Shown here: piece after piece, positions 32,794-40,254 of the stretch
Layout of the letters: the number at the start of each line of letters is the position of its first letter
How positions within the stretch are numbered: the first letter of the stretch is position 1
NCBI GenBank assembly: GCA_019637895.1
Contig: JAHBUU010000006.1
Coordinates: 1 to 40,282 of the forward strand
DNA: 40,282 nt
Reading direction: 5' to 3'
Source of the DNA: Pseudobdellovibrionaceae bacterium
GTDB lineage: Bacteria > Bdellovibrionota > Bdellovibrionia > Bdellovibrionales > Bdellovibrionaceae
Position numbers and translations under genes: made by a program
Notes under the pieces: model-generated
Told to the model about the DNA's origin: nothing
The model's database searches: none
The model's input: only the letters and a program-made list of their open reading frames with translations

Positions 32794-33441
32794 ATGAACT
32801 TGAAAGCACTCACCATCATCACACTGACCGCCACCCTCCCCCTGTTTGCGCACGGGAACGAAGCGGGCTCGAAGGCCGGATTTAAACGCCTTCAGTCCAA
32901 CATCGAAAATGCCAAGGGGAACCTGGACGACTACAAAAAGAATCTGACGATCGTCGAAGGGAACATCACAGAATCGTCCAAGGCGCGTTCTCAGGCCGAT
33001 CGACAAAAATCCGAGATCGCCTCTTTGGTCAAAGACAATAAAACGTCCTTGCAGAAAATCGAAAAGCAGGAAAAAGACCTGAACGACCTGATCAAAGATG
33101 AACAAGGCAAAATCACGGCCGAAGACAAAGAGCTGAAACAGCTCGAGGCCATGGTCGCCAAGATCAAGGAAAACCGCCAGATCCGCGATGCGAATATCCA
33201 AAACTATCAATCGCAGATCCAGCAAATGCAGGCCGAAAAACAAACATGGGTTCAGCGCGATCAGGCTCTCGGCGGTCAACAGGCCAAGGCCAACCAGCGC
33301 GCCAAAGAACTCGCCAGCACTGAAAACGAATGGAAGAACAAAAAGAAAGGTTACGAAGCCGAAATCTCTCGTTGGTCCAAAGAGCTCGACAAACAACAAA
33401 AGAGCCTGAGCCAGTACGAAACCTTGGCCGAGAAGAAATAA
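32794..33441 (+). CDS. Periplasmic coiled-coil protein, last gene of the motor operon
   Basis: The ATG at 32794 is preceded by GGAGG; a longer frame upstream overlaps the TPR gene and is rejected. The 215-aa product has a signal peptide (about 1-20, ending FAHG) and is then almost entirely a heptad-rich, highly charged coiled coil (FKRLQSNIENAKGNLDDYK ... LQKIEKQEKDLNDLIKDEQ ... WSKELDKQQKSLSQYE). One break occurs near the Gly-Gly around residue 161. If helical throughout, it would be of the order of 28 nm long, enough to cross the periplasm. No known family is recognised. A terminator follows within about 25 nt, so it closes the operon. Confidence 0.85.
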   Translation: MNLKALTIITLTATLPLFAHGNEAGSKAGFKRLQSNIENAKGNLDDYKKNLTIVEGNITESSKARSQADRQKSEIASLVKDNKTSLQKIEKQEKDLNDLIKDEQGKITAEDKELKQLEAMVAKIKENRQIRDANIQNYQSQIQQMQAEKQTWVQRDQALGGQQAKANQRAKELASTENEWKNKKKGYEAEISRWSKELDKQQKSLSQYETLAEKK

Positions 33442-33465
33442 GTTTCCGGTCTCTGACCTCAAATA

Positions 33466-33500
33466 AAAAAAGCCTTGAGAGCAATCTCAAGGCTTTTCAT
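33466..33500. terminator. Strong bidirectional intrinsic terminator
   Basis: AAAAGCCTTGAGA-gcaa-TCTCAAGGCTTTT is a perfect 13-bp stem with A-rich and T-rich flanks on opposite sides. It lies between the end of the 11-gene plus-strand operon and the convergent minus-strand gene at 33530-33877, and serves both. Confidence 0.92.
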
Positions 33501-33529
33501 TTTCCAGCGAGCAGCGATCGAAGAGCCGC

Positions 33530-33877
33530 TTATTTTCGCAAGAGGCAGTTCATTTGAAACTTTGGAGCTTGAGGGTACTTGTTCCGATTGCAAGAGAAGG
33601 CGGCGACACCCGACTCACGGTCACCCGAGATGTCGAATTTGATCGCGCAGTCGCGAGTCTTTCCGAAAATATATCCCGTCGGCAAAAAGTCATAGACCTT
33701 TTCCAGGGTGAAGACCTGATGAGCCGTCGGCGAAGTCAAAGCCGCTGTGCCTTCGCCAAGATCAATGATGATGAAGGTATTGAGGATCGCGTGATTCCGA
33801 CATTCAAAAAGAGCCGAATAAGCGGATGCGGTTTGGGACAAAAGCAAAGCGACGGCGAACAAGGACAGGCGTTTCAT
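33530..33877 (-). CDS. Small secreted protein of unknown function, 115 aa
   Basis: The product has a clear signal peptide (MKRLSLFAVALLLSQTASA) and a mature domain of about 95 residues with four Cys (in ALFECRNH, TRDCAIKF, FSCNRN and FQMNCLL), likely two disulfides, and many beta-prone stretches (NTFIIIDLGEG, HQVFTLEKVYDF). RBS AAGGAGCC precedes the ATG. It is convergent with the motor operon and lies 93 bp downstream of murJ. I do not recognise a family; it is probably periplasmic or secreted. Confidence 0.75.
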   Translation of the reverse strand: MKRLSLFAVALLLSQTASAYSALFECRNHAILNTFIIIDLGEGTAALTSPTAHQVFTLEKVYDFLPTGYIFGKTRDCAIKFDISGDRESGVAAFSCNRNKYPQAPKFQMNCLLRK

Positions 33878-33970
33878 CTTTCAAGGCTCCTTTGAAAAGC
33901 AACAGCGGTATAACCGGAGCCCTGGAAACTTCCAACAAAAGAAAATAAATCGACCTGACAACTCAACCCG

Positions 33971-35596
33971 TCAAACTCGGCGGCGAAGCTTTTTCAGAAC
34001 CCGTTCTGCGGTGGCATTCCATTCCTCGAGGCCCATCGTTCGGCTGGCAATCGCATAGGCCAGGGCCCCCGCGATCACAGCGACGCTCAAAGCCAGCACT
34101 TTCGAGGGGAAGGCCCCGCCCATCAGATCCCGAAGCGGTCCATGGATTTGTACGGCCCCGAAAAGAGCGGCCATGGGCACCAGATACTTCAAAGTCTGAA
34201 CGAGCAGTTTGCCATAGCCAAGAGGACCAATGAAGGCCCGATAGAACACGAACAACAAAAGGAAGTTCAACGACGAGCTCAACAGCGAGGACAGATTCAG
34301 TCCCGTCAACCCCATCGCTTCCATCAAGGGAGGCGCCACCAGAATATGCGCAACCAAACACACCCCCGAAACCAAGGGAGGGAACCAGGTGTTTTTAATC
34401 GCGTAATAGGCAGGAGCCAAGATCCTCAAGCAGGCCGTGGGAATCATGATCATCGCCCAGATCTGCACCACACCCGCCGTCGCGGCCGTATCCGCCGCGG
34501 TGAATTGCCCTCGTTGAAACAAAACCTCGACGATCGGATGAGCCAGTGCTGCGAGGCCCGTCGCCGCCGCGAAACAGACAAACAGATTCAACCGCAACAT
34601 GAAGTTCAAAGTTTCAGAGAGTCGATCCTTTTCACCTTTGGCCCAATGCCCTGCCAACGTCGGCAGCAAAGCCGTCCCCAAACTGACGGACACCAAAGAC
34701 AAGGGAAGCTCCAGCAAGCGATCCGCCCAAGCGATCCAGGAGATCGCCCCCTCACCCAAGCTACTGGCGAAACGCATATTGATCAGGGTTGTGACCTGCA
34801 GAAGTCCAAGACCGATCAGTCCCGGTCCCATATTGACCAATACCTGCGCCAAAGCACGGGACTTCCAACGGAAAGAAATCCTGGGCAGGTATCCCCGCTT
34901 GGCCAAGGCCGGAATCAGGATCACCATCTGCAGAAATCCACCGGCGATCACCCCCCAAGCAAGACCGTCACCGGGCCAAGGGAACCAAGCCGCAGGCAAC
35001 AAGGTCGCCGTGATCATCGCCACATTGAACAAGGTCGGCGCCATCGCTGGCAGCCCGTAAATCCCAAGCGCATTCAGAATCGCCATGAAAAAGGCGTAGA
35101 GACTCACCAAAAAAACAAAGCCGAACATGATTTGCGCCATCCGCACGGTCAGCAAAAACTTTTCAGTCTGAGCCACGTATTCCGGATCCAGCAAAAGACG
35201 CAAAATCGGCTCAGGGTACATCACCCCAAGAACCGTCAAAGTGGTCAGAATGACCAAAAGAAGCGTGAAACAAGAGTCCACCAGGGCCTTTGCCTGCGAA
35301 GAGCCTCCGCCAACCTCCCCGTCCTTGACCTGAGCTTGAATGAAAACCGGGATGAAGCTAACGGACAGGGATCCCTCTCCGAGCAGGCGGCGGAACATAT
35401 TGGGTAAGCGGAAGGCCGCCATCCAGGCATCCGTGATCGCCCGGTCGAAAAGGGCGGCAAAGGCCATCTCGCGGACCAACCCCAGGGAGCGGCTGGTCAG
35501 GGTGCCAAAAGCCATTCTAAGGGCAGAACGGACGACTCGGGTCCGTGACTCTTGAGCCGCTTCGATCTGGAGCGATTTATTTGGATCTGGGACCAA
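33971..35596 (-). CDS. murJ: Lipid II flippase MurJ (MviN)
   Basis: MurJ flips lipid II to the periplasmic face for peptidoglycan synthesis. The 541-aa protein has about 14 TM helices and the MOP-superfamily MurJ motifs: TLTSRSLGLVREMAFAALF at the start, LPNMFRRLLGEGSLSVSFIPVF, LPAMAPTLFNVAMI, and FQRGQFTAADTAATAGVV. The assigned start is TTG at 35596 with a weak GGGGG upstream; no ATG or GTG precedes the conserved SRSLG block at a better place. It is transcribed away from rpsT. Confidence 0.95.
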   Translation of the reverse strand: MVPDPNKSLQIEAAQESRTRVVRSALRMAFGTLTSRSLGLVREMAFAALFDRAITDAWMAAFRLPNMFRRLLGEGSLSVSFIPVFIQAQVKDGEVGGGSSQAKALVDSCFTLLLVILTTLTVLGVMYPEPILRLLLDPEYVAQTEKFLLTVRMAQIMFGFVFLVSLYAFFMAILNALGIYGLPAMAPTLFNVAMITATLLPAAWFPWPGDGLAWGVIAGGFLQMVILIPALAKRGYLPRISFRWKSRALAQVLVNMGPGLIGLGLLQVTTLINMRFASSLGEGAISWIAWADRLLELPLSLVSVSLGTALLPTLAGHWAKGEKDRLSETLNFMLRLNLFVCFAAATGLAALAHPIVEVLFQRGQFTAADTAATAGVVQIWAMIMIPTACLRILAPAYYAIKNTWFPPLVSGVCLVAHILVAPPLMEAMGLTGLNLSSLLSSSLNFLLLFVFYRAFIGPLGYGKLLVQTLKYLVPMAALFGAVQIHGPLRDLMGGAFPSKVLALSVAVIAGALAYAIASRTMGLEEWNATAERVLKKLRRRV

Positions 35597-35634
35597 GAAA
35601 CCCCCAAAAACCGAGCTTTCGGCCTTTGAAAGCC

Positions 35635-35662
35635 TTGCGTCAGCCCTGAGCCCGTGTTAAAC
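35635..35662 (+). promoter_or_regulatory. Candidate rpsT promoter
   Basis: TTGCGT (35635-35640) and TTAAAC (35657-35662) are 16 bp apart in the murJ-rpsT divergent gap, giving a start near 35669 and a short leader to the AGGAGG RBS. An inverted repeat GCTTTC-(7)-GAAAGC lies just upstream (35615-35633). Consensus match is only moderate. Confidence 0.4.
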
Positions 35663-35702
35663 CCTGTGCTTCTTTTTGAAAGAATAATCAGGAGGTTGAT
35701 CC

Positions 35703-35975
35703 TTGGCAAACCATAAGTCCGCAGCAAAACGTGCTCGTCAGTCTGTTAAACGCAAAGACGTAAACTCTCGTCGTAAGAGCACCGTCAAAACTCACGAAAA
35801 AAGTCTGGTCAAAGCTTTGGCTTCCAAAGACGTGAAGGCTCTCCCTGAGCTTCTGAAAAACCTCTCCAGCCAGTTCATGAAAGCGGCCAACAAAGGCGCT
35901 CTCCGGAAATCCACAGTTTCCCGCAAAATCGGTCGCCTTTCGGCCCGCGTTCAACAAGCGCTGTCCGGCAAATAA
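35703..35975 (+). CDS. rpsT: 30S ribosomal protein S20
   Basis: S20 binds 16S rRNA in the small subunit. The 90-aa, very basic product starts MANHKSAAKRARQSVKRKD and ends with RKIGRLSARVQQALSGK, both standard for S20. Translation starts at TTG (35703), set by AGGAGG with 8-nt spacing; TTG/GUG-type weak starts are common for rpsT and help autoregulation. It is a single-gene unit: divergent from murJ and followed by a strong terminator. Confidence 0.97.
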   Translation: MANHKSAAKRARQSVKRKDVNSRRKSTVKTHEKSLVKALASKDVKALPELLKNLSSQFMKAANKGALRKSTVSRKIGRLSARVQQALSGK

Positions 35976-36000
35976 GCGATTCGAATTCTTTCAAAGATGG

Positions 36001-36034
36001 AAAAAGCCCGCGTGAAGACGTGGGCTTTTTTATT
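36001..36034. terminator. Intrinsic terminator after rpsT
   Basis: AAAAAGCCCGCGT-gaag-ACGTGGGCTTTTT is a 13-bp stem with one G-U pair followed by TTTATTTT on the plus strand. It overlaps the end of the convergent gene at 36030-36461 and the A-rich left arm may serve it in the other direction. Confidence 0.92.
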
Positions 36035-36461
36035 TTGAGGGACGAACCTCAAGAATGACCTGAGCTTCTCGAATCCATTCGGTGATCCGTCTTTGCGCCA
36101 GAGCCGAGGTCGTATCGATGCAATAGATCGAGGACTTCCCCGCCTTTTCATAGGTCATCCGACCAGCACAGTCGCCGGTGCCCAGCAGAGGGATGTCTTT
36201 CTTGTTCTCTTCAAAAATTTTCGTCAGCTTGCCATCCAGGTCCTTGGCAACGGCCGCGGGCAAGGCCCGCTGATTCTTGAGCGCCCCAGCCACAGTATAG
36301 CGCCCCACCCAAGCCGAACGACCATTCAGCTTGCGTTGTTTCATCTCGACTTTCTCCATGACATGAGTCCCGAACGAGAAAGACCAGCTTGCGGTCTCAT
36401 TTTTTTTCGCCGGTGCCCCAGCCGCCATGGCCACAGAAAAGAGAAAAGAGATCATCATCAT
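36030..36461 (-). CDS. Small exported protein of unknown function, 143 aa
   Basis: The start is ATG at 36461, overlapping the stop of the metallopeptidase gene (ATGA) with AAAGGACGGA upstream. A longer in-frame reading lies inside that gene and is rejected. A short signal peptide (MMMISFLFSVAMAAGAPA) is followed by a domain of about 125 residues with two Cys (TGDCAGRM, SIYCIDTT), probably one disulfide, and an ending helix (RRITEWIREAQVILEV). No family is recognised. Tight coupling to the metallopeptidase suggests that it is a partner, inhibitor or co-secreted factor, which is an inference. Confidence 0.75.
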   Translation of the reverse strand: MMMISFLFSVAMAAGAPAKKNETASWSFSFGTHVMEKVEMKQRKLNGRSAWVGRYTVAGALKNQRALPAAVAKDLDGKLTKIFEENKKDIPLLGTGDCAGRMTYEKAGKSSIYCIDTTSALAQRRITEWIREAQVILEVRPSK

Positions 36462-38218
36462 TTTTGTCCGTCCTTTGCTGTTCCGGCTTCGACCTCGGCA
36501 CCAGTTCCATCCGTCGGAGTCTTCACCGTGCCCATGAACTTCAGGCAACGACTGTCCGGCGAGGATCCACAACCCAGCGCCTGACGCACTCGATGATCAG
36601 TGAACAGAATGCCATCGACTCGCTCTCTGGAATACGGATGCTCCCGCGCCGTCGTGTTTCGAGCGGAATTGACAGTTGGCTGGCACAATTCTCCGAAGGC
36701 GAGATGAACGGAAACGGTCCCGATTTTTTCTTCTAAGGATTTCGGAGGATTCTTTTCCAGGTAGCGTCCCAGGACCTTTGCTCCCCAAGCATCCGCCATC
36801 GCCTCACCGGCTTCGGAATACACATTGGAGGTCGAACGACAGGCCGGGTTGTCCTTCCGAGCCTCGATTTCCTGAATGATCTCTTTTTCGCTCCGAACCG
36901 GAGCACCTGACGAACTGCGTGCCGCTCGTTCTTTTTCACGGATTTCGAAAGCCAGCATTTCTGTTGTCACCGTGCGAAGGCCGATCTGCTTTTTGAGGCA
37001 AGAGAAGGTGACGTTTTGAGGATAGCGTCTCCAAGGAACCGGCGCCGCTTCTTCCTCGATCCATCCTTTTTCGATGGCCGCTGTCAGCATCGCAGGGTCA
37101 GCCGAGAACCGAGGGTTGTTTTCAAGAAACTCGATCATCCAGGCTTTGTCTTCAGGATTCTCGCCCTTGTCCTTGGCCACGGCTTCTTTTTTCACATGAT
37201 AGAAGCCATTCGAGCAACGGCAAGGATCGATCGCATGTCCCATCTCGTGAGCAATCACATACATCAGGGCCGAGTCGGGATATCCCGTGATTCCAGGGCA
37301 CAACGTAAAGGTATGCTCACCCGGCAGGTAGAAGGCATTGACGGCAAGACCAGAGCAGGCCGGGTTTCCAGCTGTTTTCGGATCCGTCGGAGGAACGTAC
37401 TTGATAGTATTGATCTTGTCGTAAAGAGCCTTCTGATCGCCAGTCAAACTGGCATAAGGTTTTCCCTGACTGATTTCGGACAGCAGAAGTTCCTTGCCCT
37501 CTTTCACCAGTTGATCCGCACGAGTGAGATTCTTTTTCAGTTGAGTCTGCTCAGCGAGGACTCCGGAACCGGCCGCGGACCCCGGTGCCTGACCTGGTCC
37601 CGACGGCTTGTCCAACCCTGCATTCCCGTTGCTGTAACCGGAACCAGAACCGGCGCCATATCCACCATAAGCCTCAGCCATGTTTTTCGACATCTGCTCG
37701 AAGCGGCCCAGCAACGTCTTTCTTTTTTCAGCAGGAAGCTGATCTAAAAATCCGGATTGAAACTCATCCCAGCTCACGGTTTTGACCGAGCTTCGGCCCT
37801 GTGATCTCTTGGGAGGCCAAGGCAACATCAGAGGAGATTTCATCCCCTTGATCCCCCCATCGATCGAAACCCCCGTCATCACGGAAGAGATCGCCAGCAA
37901 AAACTTAGTGTCGTACTCGCTCCCGAGGTCTTCGATGATGGCCTCTTGAAGCTCGAGATTTCGTTCGGTCATCTCTTCGATTTTTTTGGGATCCACTGGC
38001 TGCATCATAAAGGCCTGCTGCGCTTGGCTGGCTGGTTTCTGATACATCGGATTCGGGAACTTCTTCCCCTCGGGCAAGACGATCTCGGGCTTGTCTTTGT
38101 TTTTGCTGAAATATTCGCAGCCCTCGGTCAAACCGCCGAAGGTACAGGTGTCCGCCGCCCACGAAGACAAAGGAACCACAACCGCGAACATGGAAACCAT
38201 CAGAAAAAGCCTCATCAC
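36458..38218 (-). CDS. Secreted M13-like zinc metallopeptidase
   Basis: This 586-aa protein has a signal peptide (about 1-21, SSWA-A). The zinc site is HEMGHAID (H324, E325, H328, D331) with the third ligand in EAMAD (E472, D476), the HExxH...ExxxD pattern of neprilysin-type gluzincins. The C-terminus has REHPYSRERVDGILFTDHRVRQALGC: H527 and R533 are six apart, as are the substrate-stabilising His711 and Arg717 of neprilysin, and the Cys ending is also M13-like. The large M13 N-terminal cap is not recognisable; instead there is a helical region (75-185), a Gly/Ser linker (185-220) and another helix. It is coupled to the PilZ gene upstream and a small exported gene downstream. Confidence 0.87.
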   Translation of the reverse strand: MMRLFLMVSMFAVVVPLSSWAADTCTFGGLTEGCEYFSKNKDKPEIVLPEGKKFPNPMYQKPASQAQQAFMMQPVDPKKIEEMTERNLELQEAIIEDLGSEYDTKFLLAISSVMTGVSIDGGIKGMKSPLMLPWPPKRSQGRSSVKTVSWDEFQSGFLDQLPAEKRKTLLGRFEQMSKNMAEAYGGYGAGSGSGYSNGNAGLDKPSGPGQAPGSAAGSGVLAEQTQLKKNLTRADQLVKEGKELLLSEISQGKPYASLTGDQKALYDKINTIKYVPPTDPKTAGNPACSGLAVNAFYLPGEHTFTLCPGITGYPDSALMYVIAHEMGHAIDPCRCSNGFYHVKKEAVAKDKGENPEDKAWMIEFLENNPRFSADPAMLTAAIEKGWIEEEAAPVPWRRYPQNVTFSCLKKQIGLRTVTTEMLAFEIREKERAARSSSGAPVRSEKEIIQEIEARKDNPACRSTSNVYSEAGEAMADAWGAKVLGRYLEKNPPKSLEEKIGTVSVHLAFGELCQPTVNSARNTTAREHPYSRERVDGILFTDHRVRQALGCGSSPDSRCLKFMGTVKTPTDGTGAEVEAGTAKDGQK

Positions 38219-38571
38219 ATCCCCACCGACTCTCGCTCTGTTCGTTCGGAAACGAAACTTCGGATCTGCCGTTTATGAGTGAAGGCAATATGGGTGAAGG
38301 CCACGCCATGAATAAAGCCGCCCTGAGGCGAGGGCCTGGCCGCACGAACTTCCGCACGCAGACTGACAAAGTCCCCGTTTGGAATTCGAAAACTCGCGAC
38401 GATCAAAGTGTTCGGCGTCAGCTCTCGTCCGCACGAAAAGGACAAACCGCCTTCGCCGATCTCGATGCATTCCGAGATCAAAAACTGTCCACGATACAAA
38501 ATACCCGCTCCGCGCTTGAACGCACGACGTGGATACTTCCGTCGAAAGTGCCCATAATCTTGATAATTCAT
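38215..38571 (-). CDS. PilZ domain protein, 118 aa
   Basis: The product is a stand-alone PilZ domain. It has the RxxxR arm in YPRRAFKRGAG and the second motif position in ECIEIGEGGLSFSCGREL, where the usual (D/N)xSxxG is ExGxxG. The strands LIVASFRIPNGDFVSLRAEVRAARP and GGFIHGVAFTHI complete the barrel. Binding of c-di-GMP is possible but the second motif is altered. It lies 7 nt after holA and overlaps the metallopeptidase gene by 4 nt, so it is cotranscribed with it. Confidence 0.85.
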   Translation of the reverse strand: MNYQDYGHFRRKYPRRAFKRGAGILYRGQFLISECIEIGEGGLSFSCGRELTPNTLIVASFRIPNGDFVSLRAEVRAARPSPQGGFIHGVAFTHIAFTHKRQIRSFVSERTERESVGM

Positions 38572-38578
38572 GCTTTTC

Positions 38579-39613
38579 TTATCGGGCGAAGCCGCTCGCG
38601 ACTGGAGCGCTCGGAACAGAACAAGTCTTCAGAATCATGTTCTCGAGCCAAATATGGCTGGACGAAGGTGAGCTTTTCAAGGCCTTGTCCGTCTCGGCAA
38701 GAACGACCAAGGTCTGCTCGAGCTTTTTCATATTCCAAAGTTTGGCCTGACCAAGGTACTGATCCAAAAAGTACGGCGGAACCTGGGCATAGTTTGCGAG
38801 CTTGGCTCCGTAGAGGCCCTCGTCGAGACCTTTTTTGACCGTCATCAACAAGCGCACATGGCGGGCCACCATCGAAATGATCCCGATTTCGTTCTGCCCC
38901 TGATCCATCAACGAGACCAGCTGCTCGAGTGCTTTCACTCGGTCATTTTCACCGATGGCCCTGGCGAAATCGAAAACGTTTTCCTCTTTCGTGCGGGTCA
39001 CGGCAGCCGCGACATCCTGCACTTCCACCCGCTTGCGGGCTCCGACAAAATCCGCCAGCTTTCGCAGTTCGGCCTCGATTTCAAGCAGATGATGCCCCGT
39101 CAGCTTATGCAGCAAATGAACGGCCTCTTCCGAGATCTCAAGTTCCAAGGTTCCGGCGATATAACGAATCCAGGATGGAATCTGATTTTCATAAGGCTTT
39201 TTGAATTCGATCGTATCGGCTTTATCGAGCAGCAAACGCACGGATTTTTTTCGTTTGTCCACCCGACTCGCCATAATGACAAAGACGGTGCTTTCGACCG
39301 GGGACTGGATCACCGGCTCCAGTTCCGCCCACTCTTTATCGCTCAGCTCTTGAGCTTCACGCAGGATCACCAAGCGACGAGGAGCCATCATCGGCAGCAT
39401 TTCAACGCTGTCACGGACATGATGAATTTCGGCATCGGCCGCATAGTACTGATTGAAATTGAAATCCAGGGTCTCGGGATTCAGGACCGTGTATTTGAAA
39501 CGATCCATGCTTTGTCGGAGCAGATAGGGTTCTTCACCAAAGACGAAATAAAGCGGGCTCAGGCGGCCTTCTTCGAGGTCGCGGTAAAATTTCTGAGCCT
39601 CGATCATTGCCAC
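38579..39613 (-). CDS. holA: DNA polymerase III subunit delta
   Basis: HolA is the clamp-loader subunit that opens the beta clamp. The 344-aa protein begins with the delta-family PLYFVFGEEPYLLRQSMDRF, has ILREAQELSDKEWAELEPVI and FVIMASRVDKRKKSVRLL in the AAA+-like domain, and a C-terminal collar domain with NDRVKALEQLVSLMDQGQNEIGIISMVARHVRLL. The start is GTG at 39613, which overlaps the lptE TAG by 1 nt; an ATG two codons later (39607) is an alternative. lptE-holA is a common gene pair. Confidence 0.95.
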   Translation of the reverse strand: MAMIEAQKFYRDLEEGRLSPLYFVFGEEPYLLRQSMDRFKYTVLNPETLDFNFNQYYAADAEIHHVRDSVEMLPMMAPRRLVILREAQELSDKEWAELEPVIQSPVESTVFVIMASRVDKRKKSVRLLLDKADTIEFKKPYENQIPSWIRYIAGTLELEISEEAVHLLHKLTGHHLLEIEAELRKLADFVGARKRVEVQDVAAAVTRTKEENVFDFARAIGENDRVKALEQLVSLMDQGQNEIGIISMVARHVRLLMTVKKGLDEGLYGAKLANYAQVPPYFLDQYLGQAKLWNMKKLEQTLVVLAETDKALKSSPSSSHIWLENMILKTCSVPSAPVASGFAR

Positions 39614-40197
39614 TAAAAGTTCTCCGTCATTCGGCTGTGCGCTTCGATCATCATTTCCTGCGCAAGGACATCCAAGTTCTGCCGTCGGGCCGAGAGATTG
39701 TAAAGAGGATTCACCGAATTGACTCCGGCCATATGCACTTGCGGCGCCGCATAGGTGCGCTCTCCACGAAAGCTGCCTTCCCAGACAACTTCACTGTCAG
39801 ATCTGCGAACCACGCGCAAGCTGACATCCGTGAGAATCCGATACCGTGAAGCCAGGACCGCGCCTTTTGGCAAGAATCTTCCCGCCGGCGTATCTCGAGT
39901 CACCGGGCTCTCGGGAGTATAGGTGATCGACGTGATCTCCCCTTCGACGCGAACCTCGGCCTTGGGCTCATCCACCACTTGCCCAGCTTTTGAGCGCAAA
40001 AACTCTTGAAGCAAAGCATTGGTGAAACCGACCTCGATGCCGGTTTCCTGAGTTTTGTTTTTGAAAATCGGCACGGAAATCTGGGAATAGCCGCCCGGCA
40101 AGCTCCGAGTGCCACTGCCCAAACGATAAGCGCAGCCCGTGAACACCAAAGTCCCTGTCAGAGCCGCTAAGAGTGAAAATCTTTGTCCCGTCTTCAT
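39613..40197 (-). CDS. lptE: LPS-assembly lipoprotein LptE
   Basis: LptE plugs the LptD barrel that inserts LPS into the outer membrane. The 194-aa protein has a lipoprotein signal with lipobox VFTGC (C22), then CAYRLGSGTRSLPGGYSQISVPIFKNKTQE, the LptE opening, and the EVGFTNALLQEFLRSK helix and Ala/Ser-rich body typical of the family. It is translationally coupled to holA. leuS, a frequent upstream partner, is not visible in the short remaining sequence. Confidence 0.92.
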   Translation of the reverse strand: MKTGQRFSLLAALTGTLVFTGCAYRLGSGTRSLPGGYSQISVPIFKNKTQETGIEVGFTNALLQEFLRSKAGQVVDEPKAEVRVEGEITSITYTPESPVTRDTPAGRFLPKGAVLASRYRILTDVSLRVVRRSDSEVVWEGSFRGERTYAAPQVHMAGVNSVNPLYNLSARRQNLDVLAQEMMIEAHSRMTENF

Positions 40198-40225
40198 TGC
40201 GTCGATGGGGCCAGTGAATTACACT
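40197..40225 (+). promoter_or_regulatory. Candidate plus-strand promoter at the right edge
   Basis: TTGCGT (40197-40202) and TACACT (40220-40225) are 17 bp apart, a fair sigma-70-type match, pointing toward the possible gene at 40255. The lptE promoter on the other strand must lie in the same stretch. Confidence 0.35.
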
Positions 40226-40254
40226 CACAGCCAGGAATCAAGGAAAACACCACG

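Noticed and set aside
34142-35407. 421-codon plus-strand frame opposite murJ
   Set aside because: The product is Gln/Arg/His-rich nonsense; murJ on the other strand has full family motifs.
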